This document shows, piece after piece, positions 23,851 through 33,840 of a stretch of 64,000 nucleotides of DNA (position 1 is its first letter; each line of letters starts with the position of its first letter). Under the pieces are notes generated by a model. That model was given only the letters and a program-made list of their open reading frames with translations. It was not told the origin of the DNA and ran no database searches. Source of the stretch: Scopulibacillus daqui (GTDB lineage Bacteria; Bacillota; Bacilli; Bacillales; Sporolactobacillaceae); contig NZ_JAFBER010000002.1 of NCBI RefSeq assembly GCF_016908855.1, positions 62,001 through 126,000 of the forward strand. The letters are read 5' to 3'. Made by a program: the position numbers and the translations under genes.

Positions 23851-24048
23851 ATGATGTTATATCCATCTTTGGATCATCTTTTAGAAAAAATTGATTCCAA
23901 ATATACACTTGTTACTTTATCGGCGAAGCGTGCGAGAGAGCTGCTTAACGATAATGCCCCTTTGCTTGAAAATACAAAATCGGATAAGTATATAGGCAAA
24001 GCGTTAGAGGAAATTAATGAAGGTTTAATAACGTTAGGAAACAAATGA
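23851..24048 (+). CDS. rpoZ: RNA polymerase omega subunit
   Basis: Small RNAP assembly subunit that wraps the beta' C-terminus. The 65-residue protein begins [20 protein letters not shown] and has the [11 protein letters not shown] and [10 protein letters not shown] blocks. Two consecutive ATG codons (23851, 23854) could serve; CGGAGG at 23835 fits either. Confidence 0.95.
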   Translation: MMLYPSLDHLLEKIDSKYTLVTLSAKRARELLNDNAPLLENTKSDKYIGKALEEINEGLITLGNK

Positions 24049-24053
24049 TCGGC

Positions 24054-24079
24054 AACAACCTCATAGGTTGTTGTTTTTT
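24054..24079 (+). terminator. Intrinsic terminator after rpoZ
   Basis: AACAACC (24054-24060) pairs with GGTTGTT (24066-24072), followed by GTTTTTTC. Ends the yicC/remA-gmk-rpoZ unit. Confidence 0.85.
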
Positions 24080-24162
24080 CATATGACTATATTTCTAAGC
24101 GGTATTCTGGCATGATGAACAACCGCTTGATGCCGGATTCTTCGCAGTAAGGAGAGATAGGA

Positions 24163-25383
24163 ATGTCGATTAAAAATAAATGCATCTTATTATGTGTAAC
24201 TGGAGGCATTGCGGCGTATAAGACAGCTATTCTGACAAGCATGCTGAAAAAAGCGGGGGCTGATGTCCGGATTTTAATGTCTAGATCGGCAAAGCACTTT
24301 ATTGGCGCATCAACATTTCAAGGATTGTCGAGGGAACCGGTATATGACGATATATTTATAGAACATCAGGCCGATCAGATTGCTCATATCGATTTAGCCG
24401 ATCGTGCTGACTTAGTCATCGTAGCGCCGGCAACTGCAAATATCATTGGGAAAATGGCCAACGGCATTGCTGATGATATGATAACAACGACAATATTGGC
24501 AACAAAAGCGCCGGTTTGGGTGGCACCGGCGATGAATGTCAATATGTATCAGCATCCGGCGGTCACACAAAACATTGAACGTTTAAAAAGCATCGGCTAT
24601 AAGATGATTGAACCGGGTGAAGGGCTGCTGGCTTGCGGATGGGTTGGACAAGGCCGGCTGGCAGAACCTGAAGCCATTTATCAAATGATTGCGGCGTATT
24701 TTAATCAAAACCAGGGTCCTCTCAAGGGAAAAAACATCCTAGTGACAGCTGGTCCGACTCGTGAAAGCATAGATCCAGTCCGCTATTTTTCAAATTATTC
24801 TTCCGGCAAGATGGGCTATGCAATAGCTCAAGCGCTTCGGGATAAAGGCGCAGATGTGACGCTTATTTCCGGTCCTGCTCAGTTAACGCCGCCGGACGAT
24901 GTCGAAGTGGTTTATATCGAATCTACGCTGGAGATGTATGAAGAAGTCATGAAACGCTATCCGAAGGCTGATGCAGTTGTCAAGTCAGCGGCGGTCAGCG
25001 ATTATAGGCCAAAACACACGAGCCAGCATAAAGTCAAAAAGTCAGAAGGGCCAGTCACAATTGAAATGGTTCGCAATCCCGATATTTTAAAAGAATTGGG
25101 CGAGAAAAAGGAACAGCAAATTTTGATTGGGTTTGCCGCTGAAACAAGAGACGTTGCTGACTATGCCAAGAAAAAATTAGAGAATAAAAACTTAGACATG
25201 ATTGTTGCCAATAATGTCTTAGAAGCTGATGCAGGCTTCCAGTCAGATACAAACCGTGTGACTTTCTTTTATCGTCACGGAAAAACTGAGAGTTTTGAAC
25301 TTCTCTCCAAAAATGTTGTAGCCAATCACTTGGCCGACGCTCTTATTTCGTTGTTTGAAGAGAGAGAGCAGCATGATTGCTGA
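24163..25383 (+). CDS. coaBC: Bifunctional phosphopantothenoylcysteine decarboxylase / phosphopantothenate-cysteine ligase
   Basis: Two consecutive coenzyme A steps. The N-terminal CoaC flavodoxin-like domain (to about 185) has GGIAAYKTA, the PAMNVNMYQHPA substrate motif and the catalytic cysteine flap LLACGWVGQGRLAEP. The C-terminal CoaB domain opens with VTAGPTRESIDPVRYFSN and SSGKMGYAIA and contains KSAAVSDYRPK and GFAAETRD. Length 406 is typical. ATG 24163 follows AGGAGAG. The stop overlaps the priA start. Confidence 0.97.
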   Translation: MSIKNKCILLCVTGGIAAYKTAILTSMLKKAGADVRILMSRSAKHFIGASTFQGLSREPVYDDIFIEHQADQIAHIDLADRADLVIVAPATANIIGKMANGIADDMITTTILATKAPVWVAPAMNVNMYQHPAVTQNIERLKSIGYKMIEPGEGLLACGWVGQGRLAEPEAIYQMIAAYFNQNQGPLKGKNILVTAGPTRESIDPVRYFSNYSSGKMGYAIAQALRDKGADVTLISGPAQLTPPDDVEVVYIESTLEMYEEVMKRYPKADAVVKSAAVSDYRPKHTSQHKVKKSEGPVTIEMVRNPDILKELGEKKEQQILIGFAAETRDVADYAKKKLENKNLDMIVANNVLEADAGFQSDTNRVTFFYRHGKTESFELLSKNVVANHLADALISLFEEREQHDC

Positions 25384-27799
25384 AGTCATTGTTGATATTC
25401 CTGTTAAGCAAACGGACAAACCTTTTGATTATAAAATCCCGGAATCATTTTTGTCTTTAATTCAGCCCGGAATGAGAGTTGTTGTTCCTTTTGGCAATAG
25501 AAAGCGGCTGGGATTTGTCATTCGGATCAAAAAAGAATCCGAACTGACGAATTTAAAAGAAATTGATTCAATGATTGATCATGAGCCGGTATTGACGAAT
25601 GAACTCATCGAACTGGGCGGCTGGCTGTCTAAAACCGCGCTTTGTTTGAAAATCACAGCCTATCAAGCCATGCTTCCGGCAGCCATGAAAGCAAGCTATA
25701 AAAAGTATTTAAGGATTGTCCATCCTGAGGAGTTACATGAGCGCTGGCCGGAGAGTTTATCTTTTTTAAACGGCTATTATAACAAAGAATGGGGTCAAAT
25801 TCTAAAAAAAGCCACTGAGGATGAGCTGATCATTATCCAAAAAGCGCTTCAAGAGGGCTGGGCGGTTCTAGAGCAAGCTGTTGGCGATCAAAGCACATCC
25901 AAAAGAATAAAATCGATTGGCACTGAGCTTTCGAAAGCTGAGCTTGAGAAGGCTTATGATCAATTAGATCAGCGGGCAAAAAAGCAAAGGGAGGCGCTCG
26001 CTTATTTTATCAATCAAGATCAGCGCCATTTTATCCCTTTGGCCCGCTTTCTCGAAGAGACAGGTGTAGGTCGATCGTCAGTCAAAAGTCTGATAGATAA
26101 AGGGCTGCTTTTAGAAAAGGATGTTGAACAATTTCGCGATCCCTACAGTCATTCCGACATTAAAAGCACTGAACCGCTTCCTCTAACAATTGAACAACAA
26201 AAGGTTTTGGAACCGATTGTTCGTGATATTGAAGAACATCAACATCAAGTATACCTTTGCCATGGCGTTACAGGCAGCGGAAAAACCGAGATTTATTTGC
26301 AAGCGATTGATAAGGTCATTAAAAAAGGAAAAGAGGCCATTGTCCTTGTACCGGAAATTGCCTTAACCCCGCAGATGGTTCATCGTTTTAAAGGGCGCTT
26401 CGGTTCAGATGTCGCTGTTCTCCACAGCGGTCTAAGCCGCGGTGAAAAATACGATGAGTGGCGCAAAATCAACCGCGGCGAGGTCAGTGTTGTTGTCGGC
26501 GCCCGTTCGGCTGTCTTTGCGTCCTTTAAAAACCTTGGCATTGTTATTATTGATGAAGAGCATGAGACCAGCTATAAGCAAGAAGAAAGTCCAAGATACC
26601 ATGCGCGTGATGTCGCCATTTTCCGCGGGCGATATCATAGTTGTCCTGTTGTATTGGGAAGCGCCACACCTTCTCTGGAATCCTTTGCCCGTGCACAAAA
26701 GGGCGTTTACCAGTTAGCGCCTCTGTACAGCCGCGTTAATCAGCAGCCCCTACCTGAAGTGACAATGGTAGATATGCGTGAGGAATTAAGGAGCGGCAAT
26801 CGTTCAATGTTTTCCAAACAGCTTTTTTCAAAATTGAACGATCGGCTGGAAAAAGGCGAGCAGAGCGTATTGTTTTTAAATCGAAGAGGCTACGCCACCT
26901 TTGTGATGTGCCGTGACTGCGGATATGTGGTTCAGTGCCCGCACTGTGATATTTCTCTCACTTACCACCGGCGCCAAGGCCGGCTCAAATGTCATTACTG
27001 CGGGTATGAGGAAATGCTTCCAGACCATTGTCCATCATGCCAAAGCGAATATATGCGATATTTTGGCACCGGAACACAAAAGGTGGAAGAAGCGCTGACA
27101 CAATTATTGCCTGAGGCGCGGGTTATCCGGATGGACGTTGACACAACGAATAAAAAAGGTGCGCACGAAAACTTGCTTAAAGCTTTCGGCGACGGCAAAG
27201 CGGACATCTTACTCGGCACACAGATGATTGCAAAAGGTTTGGACTTCGCTAATGTCACACTGGTCGGGGTGCTTGCCGCGGACTCGATGCTGCATCTTCC
27301 CGATTTTCGTGCTTCAGAAAAAACTTTTCAATTGTTAACGCAAGTAGCGGGACGTGCCGGACGCCATCGGCTGAAGGGTGAAGTTGTTATACAAAGCTAT
27401 ACCCCTGATCATTATGCGATTGTCGATGCCGGAAATCATGACTATCAATCATTTTATCAAAAGGAAATGCTCGCGCGCCGTCAAAGACAGTATCCGCCAT
27501 ATTTCTATTTAACATTAATTACCGTTTCTCATGTTGATTTCACGAAAGTTGTTGATGCTACGGAAAAAATCGCCCGATATTTAAAACAGAGGCTGTCTAA
27601 TGAAGCCATTATCTTGGGTCCGGTTGCCCCGCCAATACCGCGCATCAAAGATAGATATCGTTATCAGTGCATGATAAAATATAGAAATGAGCCCAATTTA
27701 ATAAATGTATTGAAGGAATGCCAAAATCATTTTCAAGATATTCATTCGAAAGACGCTTTAAAAGTAACAATAGATATTAATCCGTATTTATTGATGTAG
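25373..27799 (+). CDS. priA: Primosomal replication restart helicase PriA
   Basis: 3'-5' DNA helicase that reloads the replisome at stalled forks. N-terminal 3'BD domain (PFDYKIPE, GMRVVVPFGNRKRLGFV), winged helix, then helicase lobes with Walker A GVTGSGKTEIYL (near 298) and DEEHE box. The zinc-binding insertion (about 513-560) shows CRDCGY, CPHC, CHYCGYEE and CPSC. Lobe 2 has GTQMIAKGLDF and QVAGRAGR. ATG 25373 gives 808 residues; the frame also opens at TTG 25355 within coaBC but without a ribosome site. Confidence 0.97.
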   Translation: MIAEVIVDIPVKQTDKPFDYKIPESFLSLIQPGMRVVVPFGNRKRLGFVIRIKKESELTNLKEIDSMIDHEPVLTNELIELGGWLSKTALCLKITAYQAMLPAAMKASYKKYLRIVHPEELHERWPESLSFLNGYYNKEWGQILKKATEDELIIIQKALQEGWAVLEQAVGDQSTSKRIKSIGTELSKAELEKAYDQLDQRAKKQREALAYFINQDQRHFIPLARFLEETGVGRSSVKSLIDKGLLLEKDVEQFRDPYSHSDIKSTEPLPLTIEQQKVLEPIVRDIEEHQHQVYLCHGVTGSGKTEIYLQAIDKVIKKGKEAIVLVPEIALTPQMVHRFKGRFGSDVAVLHSGLSRGEKYDEWRKINRGEVSVVVGARSAVFASFKNLGIVIIDEEHETSYKQEESPRYHARDVAIFRGRYHSCPVVLGSATPSLESFARAQKGVYQLAPLYSRVNQQPLPEVTMVDMREELRSGNRSMFSKQLFSKLNDRLEKGEQSVLFLNRRGYATFVMCRDCGYVVQCPHCDISLTYHRRQGRLKCHYCGYEEMLPDHCPSCQSEYMRYFGTGTQKVEEALTQLLPEARVIRMDVDTTNKKGAHENLLKAFGDGKADILLGTQMIAKGLDFANVTLVGVLAADSMLHLPDFRASEKTFQLLTQVAGRAGRHRLKGEVVIQSYTPDHYAIVDAGNHDYQSFYQKEMLARRQRQYPPYFYLTLITVSHVDFTKVVDATEKIARYLKQRLSNEAIILGPVAPPIPRIKDRYRYQCMIKYRNEPNLINVLKECQNHFQDIHSKDALKVTIDINPYLLM

Positions 27800-27835
27800 T
27801 AATATAGAAACAAACTTTTGAAAAAGGATGATTAC

Positions 27836-28771
27836 ATGAACGTCGTTTTTATGGGAACGCCTGATTTTTCTGTACCAGTATTGCAGCAGTTGATAGATGA
27901 CGGTTATTCCGTTAAAGCGGTTGTCACACAGCCGGATCGTCCAAAAGGCAGAAAAAAACAACTGATGGCAACACCGGTTAAACAATTGGCGCTGAAACAC
28001 CAAATCCCGGTGCTTCAGCCAGAAAAAATAAAAGATGCGGAATCTGTTCGCGCCGTATTATCTTATGAACCAGATCTTATTGTAACGGCGGCTTATGGAC
28101 AAATACTGCCTGAATCATTGTTAAATGAACCAAGCTTCGGGTGCATTAATGTCCATGCTTCTCTCTTGCCTGAGTACCGCGGCGGCGCACCGATACACAA
28201 GGCGATTATTGACGGCAAGAATAAGACAGGTGTAACGATTATGTATATGGTCAAAGCTTTGGATGCCGGGGATATATTATCACAAGTGGAAGTGCCGATC
28301 GGCGAAGACGACAATGTTGGAACGATGCATGATAAGCTCAGTGCTGCAGGTGCGGCATTGTTATCTCAGACGATCCCTGATTTAATTGAAGGGAAAATAA
28401 CGCCCGTGCCCCAAAATGATGAGAAAGCTACTTTTGCTCCGACAATCACCCGCAAAGATGAGAAAATTGACTGGCATTTGCCGGGCGAAGCTGTCTATAA
28501 CTTGATCAGAGGTTTAGATCCGTTCCCTGGGGCTTATACAACATTAGATGATAAAGTATTTAAAATATGGCGCTCAAAGAAGGTGCCGCTAAAAGAAACG
28601 GCCGATGCCGGAGAAATCGTGCAAGTCGATAAAGACGGCTTTACGGTTGCAACAGGAAATCAGACAGCAATAAAAATATTAGAATGTCAACCGGCGGGCA
28701 AAAAGAGGATGAGCTGTGAACAGTTCCTTAGAGGCCAAGCCTTATCCCCCGGCATTAAACTAGGTGGTTAA
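27836..28771 (+). CDS. fmt: Methionyl-tRNA formyltransferase
   Basis: Formylates initiator Met-tRNA with 10-formyl-THF. The N-terminal Rossmann domain begins [15 protein letters not shown]; the [16 protein letters not shown] segment holds the catalytic Asn-His-Asp environment ([14 protein letters not shown]). The C-terminal OB-like domain starts near 205. ATG 27836 follows AAAGGATG and gives 311 residues. In B. subtilis def lies between priA and fmt; here only 36 bases do. Confidence 0.96.
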   Translation: MNVVFMGTPDFSVPVLQQLIDDGYSVKAVVTQPDRPKGRKKQLMATPVKQLALKHQIPVLQPEKIKDAESVRAVLSYEPDLIVTAAYGQILPESLLNEPSFGCINVHASLLPEYRGGAPIHKAIIDGKNKTGVTIMYMVKALDAGDILSQVEVPIGEDDNVGTMHDKLSAAGAALLSQTIPDLIEGKITPVPQNDEKATFAPTITRKDEKIDWHLPGEAVYNLIRGLDPFPGAYTTLDDKVFKIWRSKKVPLKETADAGEIVQVDKDGFTVATGNQTAIKILECQPAGKKRMSCEQFLRGQALSPGIKLGG

Positions 28772-28772
28772 T

Positions 28773-30128
28773 ATGGCGAAATCAATCACAAATCCTAGAG
28801 AATTAGCTTTAGATATATTAATAAAAGTTGAAAAAAACCATGCATACAGTCAGCTGCTGCTTCATGATACGATTAAACGCCATCCGTTAAATCCAAAAGA
28901 TACCGGACTCTTGACCCAGCTGGTCTACGGTGTGCTGCAACGAAAATTAACATTAGACTATTATTTGCATGCTTATGTTGATAAGAAAAAGAAAATGGCT
29001 GCTTGGGTCAAATGGCTGCTTTATTTATCTATTTATCAAAAGGTATATTTAGACAAAATACCTGACCATGCTGTTGTTAATGAAGCGGTTACGATCGCCC
29101 GCCGCCGTGGACATAAAGGGATTGCCGGCTTTGTAAATGGTGTGCTTAGACAAATGATGAGAAAAGGATTTCCGGATCTTTCGGACATTGACTCGAAAAG
29201 TCACCGTCTGTCTATTAAGTACAGTCATCCCTATTGGCTTATTGAAAGATGGATTCAGCTCTATGGCGAAGATGAGGCTTTGGCTGTTTGTGAGACGAAT
29301 AACCAGCCTGCGCCCGTTACATTGCGAGTCAATCAACTGAAGACAAATAGAGAAATGCTGATTCAAACACTGGCGGATGCCGGCATAGAGGCACATGAAG
29401 GTCATGTCGCTCCGGAAGCTGTGTCGATTGCAAGCGGTCCTGCGGCTGATACTAAGGCATTTAGGGAAGGGCTGTTTACCATCCAAGACGAGAGTTCGAT
29501 GCTTGTCGCACATGCCTTGGATGTAAAACCCGGCATGGATGTTTTGGATGCTTGTGCCGGACCCGGCGGGAAAACAGGGCATATTGCAGAGAAAATGGCT
29601 AACAGTGGATCTATTCACGCCCTTGACTTACATGCCCATAAGACGAAACTTATCGATCAGCAAGCAGAACGGTTAGGGATTGATATCATACATACAAAAG
29701 CCCTCGATGCCAGAGAAGCAGCACGCGTTTTCTCTGAAAAAAGCTTTGATCGCATTTTAATCGATGCCCCGTGCTCGGGCTTCGGCGTGATTAGACGCAA
29801 ACCTGAAATAAAATGGGAGAAAACTGCAAATGACGTTGAACAAATTGCAAAAGTCCAGGCAGATATTCTCAATGCAGTTGCGCCGCTTGTAAAAACCGGC
29901 GGCAAACTCGTATATAGTACGTGCACGATAGACCAAAAGGAAAATATTGACACGGTGACGCGTTTTCTAAAAGACCATGCTGATTTTGAGGTCGATGAAA
30001 CCCTTTATAAAAGGATGCCCGCTGTTGTTCAAAAATACGGGCAATGGGAAAACCGCGGGATGGTACAAATATTGCCTCACCAATTTGAGACAGATGGATT
30101 TTTTATCAGTTGCCTGAAAAAAGTTTGA
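28773..30128 (+). CDS. rsmB: 16S rRNA (cytosine-5) methyltransferase RsmB
   Basis: Methylates C967 (E. coli numbering) of 16S rRNA. A NusB-like RNA-binding domain (about 1-150) precedes the SAM domain with DACAGPGGKTGHIAE and the two cysteines characteristic of m5C methyltransferases, in DAPCSGFGVIRRKPEI and YSTCTIDQKEN. ATG 28773 follows TAGGTGG; GTG 28764 is an unlikely alternative overlapping fmt. 451 residues. rlmN, which follows in B. subtilis, is absent. Confidence 0.96.
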   Translation: MAKSITNPRELALDILIKVEKNHAYSQLLLHDTIKRHPLNPKDTGLLTQLVYGVLQRKLTLDYYLHAYVDKKKKMAAWVKWLLYLSIYQKVYLDKIPDHAVVNEAVTIARRRGHKGIAGFVNGVLRQMMRKGFPDLSDIDSKSHRLSIKYSHPYWLIERWIQLYGEDEALAVCETNNQPAPVTLRVNQLKTNREMLIQTLADAGIEAHEGHVAPEAVSIASGPAADTKAFREGLFTIQDESSMLVAHALDVKPGMDVLDACAGPGGKTGHIAEKMANSGSIHALDLHAHKTKLIDQQAERLGIDIIHTKALDAREAARVFSEKSFDRILIDAPCSGFGVIRRKPEIKWEKTANDVEQIAKVQADILNAVAPLVKTGGKLVYSTCTIDQKENIDTVTRFLKDHADFEVDETLYKRMPAVVQKYGQWENRGMVQILPHQFETDGFFISCLKKV

Positions 30129-30158
30129 CATTTTTGGAGCGCCTAGGGAGGTGGCATA

Positions 30159-30908
30159 TTGAAAGCGGTATTTAAGACAGACTGCGGGAAAGTCAGAACG
30201 CATAACGAAGACAGCGGCGGCATTTTCGAACAATCTGAACGATTATTGGCTGTTATTGCTGATGGGATGGGCGGCCACCGCGCTGGAGATGTAGCCAGCC
30301 AACTAGCTATAAAGCACATCAAAGAAAAATGGGAACAAATTGATGAGCGCAAATTAGATGCGGCTGAAGCGGCTGAATGGCTAAATGAAGCCATTGTGTC
30401 CGCTAATCAAGAGCTGTATCATTATGCGTCTGAACATGAGGAGTGCCGCGGCATGGGGACAACAATTGTTTGCGCTTTATGCTTAGACAAACATTTGATA
30501 GTCTCACATGTCGGAGACAGCCGCTGTTATTTTATGACATCTAATGGCGAGCTAAGTCAAATAACAGAAGATCACTCTCTTGTTAATGAATTGGTGAAAT
30601 CCGGCCAGCTGTCGGAAGCAGATGCCGAATACCATCCGAGAAAACATGTCCTGTTGCGGGCGTTAGGCACTGAGCCGGAAATCAATATTGATACAGTTAA
30701 ATTGACATGGGAGAAAGACTGTAAAATATTATTATGCTCGGACGGTTTATCTAATAAATTGTCGGATGATGATCTGCAAAATATTTTAAGTGAACAGGCG
30801 TCACTCGAAGAACAGGCTGAAGCGCTTATTCAATATGCCAATAACGCTGGAGGCGAGGATAATATTACATTAGTTATTGTCGAACAAACAGATGGTGAGG
30901 CTTTATGA
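30159..30908 (+). CDS. prpC: PP2C-type Ser/Thr protein phosphatase PrpC
   Basis: Metal-dependent phosphatase that reverses PrkC phosphorylation. All PP2C metal motifs are present: RTHNEDSG, ADGMGGHRAGDVAS, SHVGDSRCYF, LCSDGLSNKL and GGEDNITLV. 249 residues. The start is TTG 30159, preceded by AGGGAGGTGG. Its stop overlaps the prkC start by 4 bases, so kinase and phosphatase are made in coupled fashion. Confidence 0.97.
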   Translation: MKAVFKTDCGKVRTHNEDSGGIFEQSERLLAVIADGMGGHRAGDVASQLAIKHIKEKWEQIDERKLDAAEAAEWLNEAIVSANQELYHYASEHEECRGMGTTIVCALCLDKHLIVSHVGDSRCYFMTSNGELSQITEDHSLVNELVKSGQLSEADAEYHPRKHVLLRALGTEPEINIDTVKLTWEKDCKILLCSDGLSNKLSDDDLQNILSEQASLEEQAEALIQYANNAGGEDNITLVIVEQTDGEAL

Positions 30909-32938
30909 TTGGCAGAAGATTAAGCGGAAGGTATGAAATCATTTCCCGGCTCGGGGACGGCGGCATGGCCATTGTTTATAAAGCGCAGGATCTCATATTG
31001 GAAAGGCTTGTCGCAGTTAAGGTTTTGCGCAGCGAATTTTCTAATGACGAAGATTTTATCCGGCGATTTCGAAGAGAGGCAGAATCAGTTTCCAGTCTCT
31101 CGCATCCTAATATTGTCAGTATTTACGATATTGGCGAGGAAGAAGATTGTTATTTTATTGTAATGGAATATGTAGACGGCGAAACATTAAAGGATTTTAT
31201 TAAAGAACATTCGCCCGTAGCAATCTCCGAAGCCGTTTATATTTTGAAACAAATGGCATCAGCCCTTGAACATGCCCATGAATACGGGATTGTCCACCGG
31301 GATATAAAGCCTCACAATATCTTGATCGATGAACAAGGAATCGTTAAAGTTACTGATTTCGGCATTGCGGTTGCGATGAATTCAGCGACGATTACTTTTA
31401 CAAATTCCATTATGGGTTCAGCGCATTATTTGTCGCCTGAACAAGCTAAAGGCAGCAAGGCAACAATTAAGTCCGATATATATGCATTAGGCATTGTAAT
31501 GTATGAATTATTAACAGGACAGCTTCCATTTCCAGGCACGTCGCCTGTGACAGTTGCCTTAAAGCATTTAAATGAGCCATTGCCGCTTCCGAGCAAATAT
31601 CGTTCTGATATTCCGCAAAGCATAGAAAATATTGTTATAAAAGCGACAGCTAAAGACCCCAAATTCCGTTACGAAAATATGTCCGAGTTTTATCAGGATC
31701 TTGAAACGGCATTGGATCCAAACAGGCAGAATGAACCGCGGCTTATATTAGAGGAAGACTATGAAAATGATGAAGAGAAAACAAAGATCATCCCGGCAAT
31801 TAAAGACAATCAAGACGAATCCCATAAGAATATAAATAAAGATCCGCCGCAAACCGATCAAGGAAAAACTAGAAAGAAAAAGACTAAAAAGATACTGTGG
31901 ATCACGATTATTGTGTTTTTATTGCTCATTGGCGCCGGCATTCTGTCAATAACGGTTATGCCTAATATCTTTTATGTTAAAGATACAACTGTACCTGATG
32001 TTAAAGGCAAAACGTATCAGCAGGCGATGGATGAATTTAAAAAACGCCATTTATATATTGATCGGAAGGATATCCCTGATGATAAAATTAAAAAAAATCA
32101 TGTTATAAAAGTAAATCCAAAAGAAAACTCGGTGGTCAAAGAAGGCTCCACAGTGACTTTATACATTAGTGAAGGGCCGAGGAAAATACATGTAGGCGAT
32201 TATGTTGGTTATGAAAAAGACACTGTCAAACAACTTTTAAAGGGCAGGAAGTATAAAGATATCATTTGGAAAAAGGAAGCATCAGACACTGTCTCTAAAG
32301 GTGAAGTCATGAAGCAGAACCCGTCGCCGGGATCTGAAGTTGTCGGACCTGACACAGTATTAGAATTAACATACAGCACCGGCCCGCCGCAAGTCACTGT
32401 CCCTGATCTGCACGGGATGTCAAAAGCTGACGCAGAGGCGGCGCTTAATAACAGCCAATTGCGTCCTGACTTTAAAGATGGCGACTATTCTGATTCTGTC
32501 TCAAAGGATCATGTGCTTAAACAGCAGCCGGCAAACGGGGAATCAGCCGGCAAAAACTCAACAGTGACTGTTTATTTGTCAAAAGGAGAAAAGCTTGAAC
32601 CGCAAAAAATAACCAAAAAAATTAAAGTAACTGTTGATGAGCCAGCGCAAGCTGATCCTGATGATAAAGATAAGAATCATTCTAAAGACGATGATCATCA
32701 TAAAAAACAGAGTGATGATGAAAAAGATGACAAATCTGTCCAACCTGTTCATGTGCAAATATATTATAGTGATGCAGAGCATGATCATGATGTTTTTGTT
32801 GATGAGACAATCAAGAAGTCGAAAACTTATAAGCTGCCTTTAACCATTAAGCCGCACGAAAGCGCTCATTATAAAGTATTGGTTGATGGAAAGGCAGAAA
32901 AGGAAGAGACAGTGGACTATGATGAAGCGAAAAAATAA
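30905..32938 (+). CDS. prkC: PASTA-domain Ser/Thr protein kinase PrkC
   Basis: Membrane kinase that senses muropeptides; in B. subtilis it triggers spore germination. The kinase domain (about 10-270) has GDGGMAIVYKA, catalytic K39 in VAVKVLR, HRDIKPHNIL and DFGIAVAM. A basic stretch (RKKKTKK) precedes a single membrane span (about 330-352). Three PASTA repeats follow (about 360-425, 428-495, 495-562; VPDVKGKTYQQA, VPDLHGMSKADA). The last 110 residues add a His/Asp/Lys-rich linker (about 580-611) and a C-terminal beta domain. 677 residues, slightly longer than B. subtilis PrkC (about 648). Confidence 0.96.
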   Translation: MIGRRLSGRYEIISRLGDGGMAIVYKAQDLILERLVAVKVLRSEFSNDEDFIRRFRREAESVSSLSHPNIVSIYDIGEEEDCYFIVMEYVDGETLKDFIKEHSPVAISEAVYILKQMASALEHAHEYGIVHRDIKPHNILIDEQGIVKVTDFGIAVAMNSATITFTNSIMGSAHYLSPEQAKGSKATIKSDIYALGIVMYELLTGQLPFPGTSPVTVALKHLNEPLPLPSKYRSDIPQSIENIVIKATAKDPKFRYENMSEFYQDLETALDPNRQNEPRLILEEDYENDEEKTKIIPAIKDNQDESHKNINKDPPQTDQGKTRKKKTKKILWITIIVFLLLIGAGILSITVMPNIFYVKDTTVPDVKGKTYQQAMDEFKKRHLYIDRKDIPDDKIKKNHVIKVNPKENSVVKEGSTVTLYISEGPRKIHVGDYVGYEKDTVKQLLKGRKYKDIIWKKEASDTVSKGEVMKQNPSPGSEVVGPDTVLELTYSTGPPQVTVPDLHGMSKADAEAALNNSQLRPDFKDGDYSDSVSKDHVLKQQPANGESAGKNSTVTVYLSKGEKLEPQKITKKIKVTVDEPAQADPDDKDKNHSKDDDHHKKQSDDEKDDKSVQPVHVQIYYSDAEHDHDVFVDETIKKSKTYKLPLTIKPHESAHYKVLVDGKAEKEETVDYDEAKK

Positions 32939-32957
32939 ATAATATAAGGAGGGTTTT

Positions 32958-33839
32958 ATGCCGGAAGGAAGAATTATCAAGGCATTAAGCGGTTTTTATT
33001 ATGTAGAATACAATGATGAAATCATACAGTGCCGCGGACGGGGAAACTTTCGGAAAAAGAAGGTTTCCCCTCTTGTCGGGGATTTTGTAACATTTGAGGC
33101 GGAACAGCCGACAGATGGTTATATTCTCGAGATTAAAGACAGGAAAAATGAATTGAATAGGCCGCCTATTGCCAATGTTGACCAGGCGGTTCTTGTCATG
33201 TCGGCTTGCGAACCGGCCTTTGATGATGTGCTGCTTGACCGCCTATTGGTTCACATTGAATCGAAAGACATTCAACCCATTATTTGCATAACTAAACTTG
33301 ACTTAGTCAGCGGTCATCATCAGAAAACCATTGCTCATTATGCTGACTGTTATCGAAATATCGGCTACCCTGTTGTATTGACGTCCAGCAAAGATCAAAA
33401 AGGCATAGATGAGTTCAAACAATACTTTGACGGCAAGATCAGTGTTTTAGCCGGTCAATCCGGTGTAGGCAAGTCATCCTTGTTGAATACGCTGGATTCA
33501 TCATTTAACATTGAAACGGATGAAATTTCTCGCCATTTGGGAAGAGGAAAGCATACCACGCGCCATGTTGAATTACTTCCGATTGGAAATGGGTATATTG
33601 CTGATACGCCGGGATTCAGTTCGTTGGAATTTACGGACATTGACGAAAATGAGCTGTCTCTCTGTTTTCCGGAAATGAGAAACTTAAGTGCTGAATGCAA
33701 ATTCAGGGGATGCACCCATTTAGCAGAACCTCAGTGTGCGGTAAAGGAAGCCGTTTCCGACGGAAAAATAAGTGAACACCGTTACCAACACTATAAACAA
33801 TTTTATGAGGAAATAAAAAATAGAAAGAGGCGTTATTAA
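32958..33839 (+). CDS. rsgA: Ribosome small-subunit-dependent GTPase RsgA (CpgA)
   Basis: Circularly permuted GTPase acting late in 30S assembly. An N-terminal OB domain (1 to about 65) is followed by the permuted G motifs: ITKLDL (G4), then LAGQSGVGKSSLLNTL (G1), and DTPGFSS (G3). The C-terminal zinc domain includes CKFRGCTHLAEPQCAV. 293 residues. ATG 32958 follows AAGGAGGG. prkC phosphorylates this protein in B. subtilis; the gene order is conserved. Confidence 0.96.
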   Translation: MPEGRIIKALSGFYYVEYNDEIIQCRGRGNFRKKKVSPLVGDFVTFEAEQPTDGYILEIKDRKNELNRPPIANVDQAVLVMSACEPAFDDVLLDRLLVHIESKDIQPIICITKLDLVSGHHQKTIAHYADCYRNIGYPVVLTSSKDQKGIDEFKQYFDGKISVLAGQSGVGKSSLLNTLDSSFNIETDEISRHLGRGKHTTRHVELLPIGNGYIADTPGFSSLEFTDIDENELSLCFPEMRNLSAECKFRGCTHLAEPQCAVKEAVSDGKISEHRYQHYKQFYEEIKNRKRRY

Positions 33840-33840
33840 T

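Noticed and set aside
29049..29618. 189-codon minus-strand ORF inside rsmB
   Set aside because: Antisense to a clear, complete RsmB; no recognisable domain.
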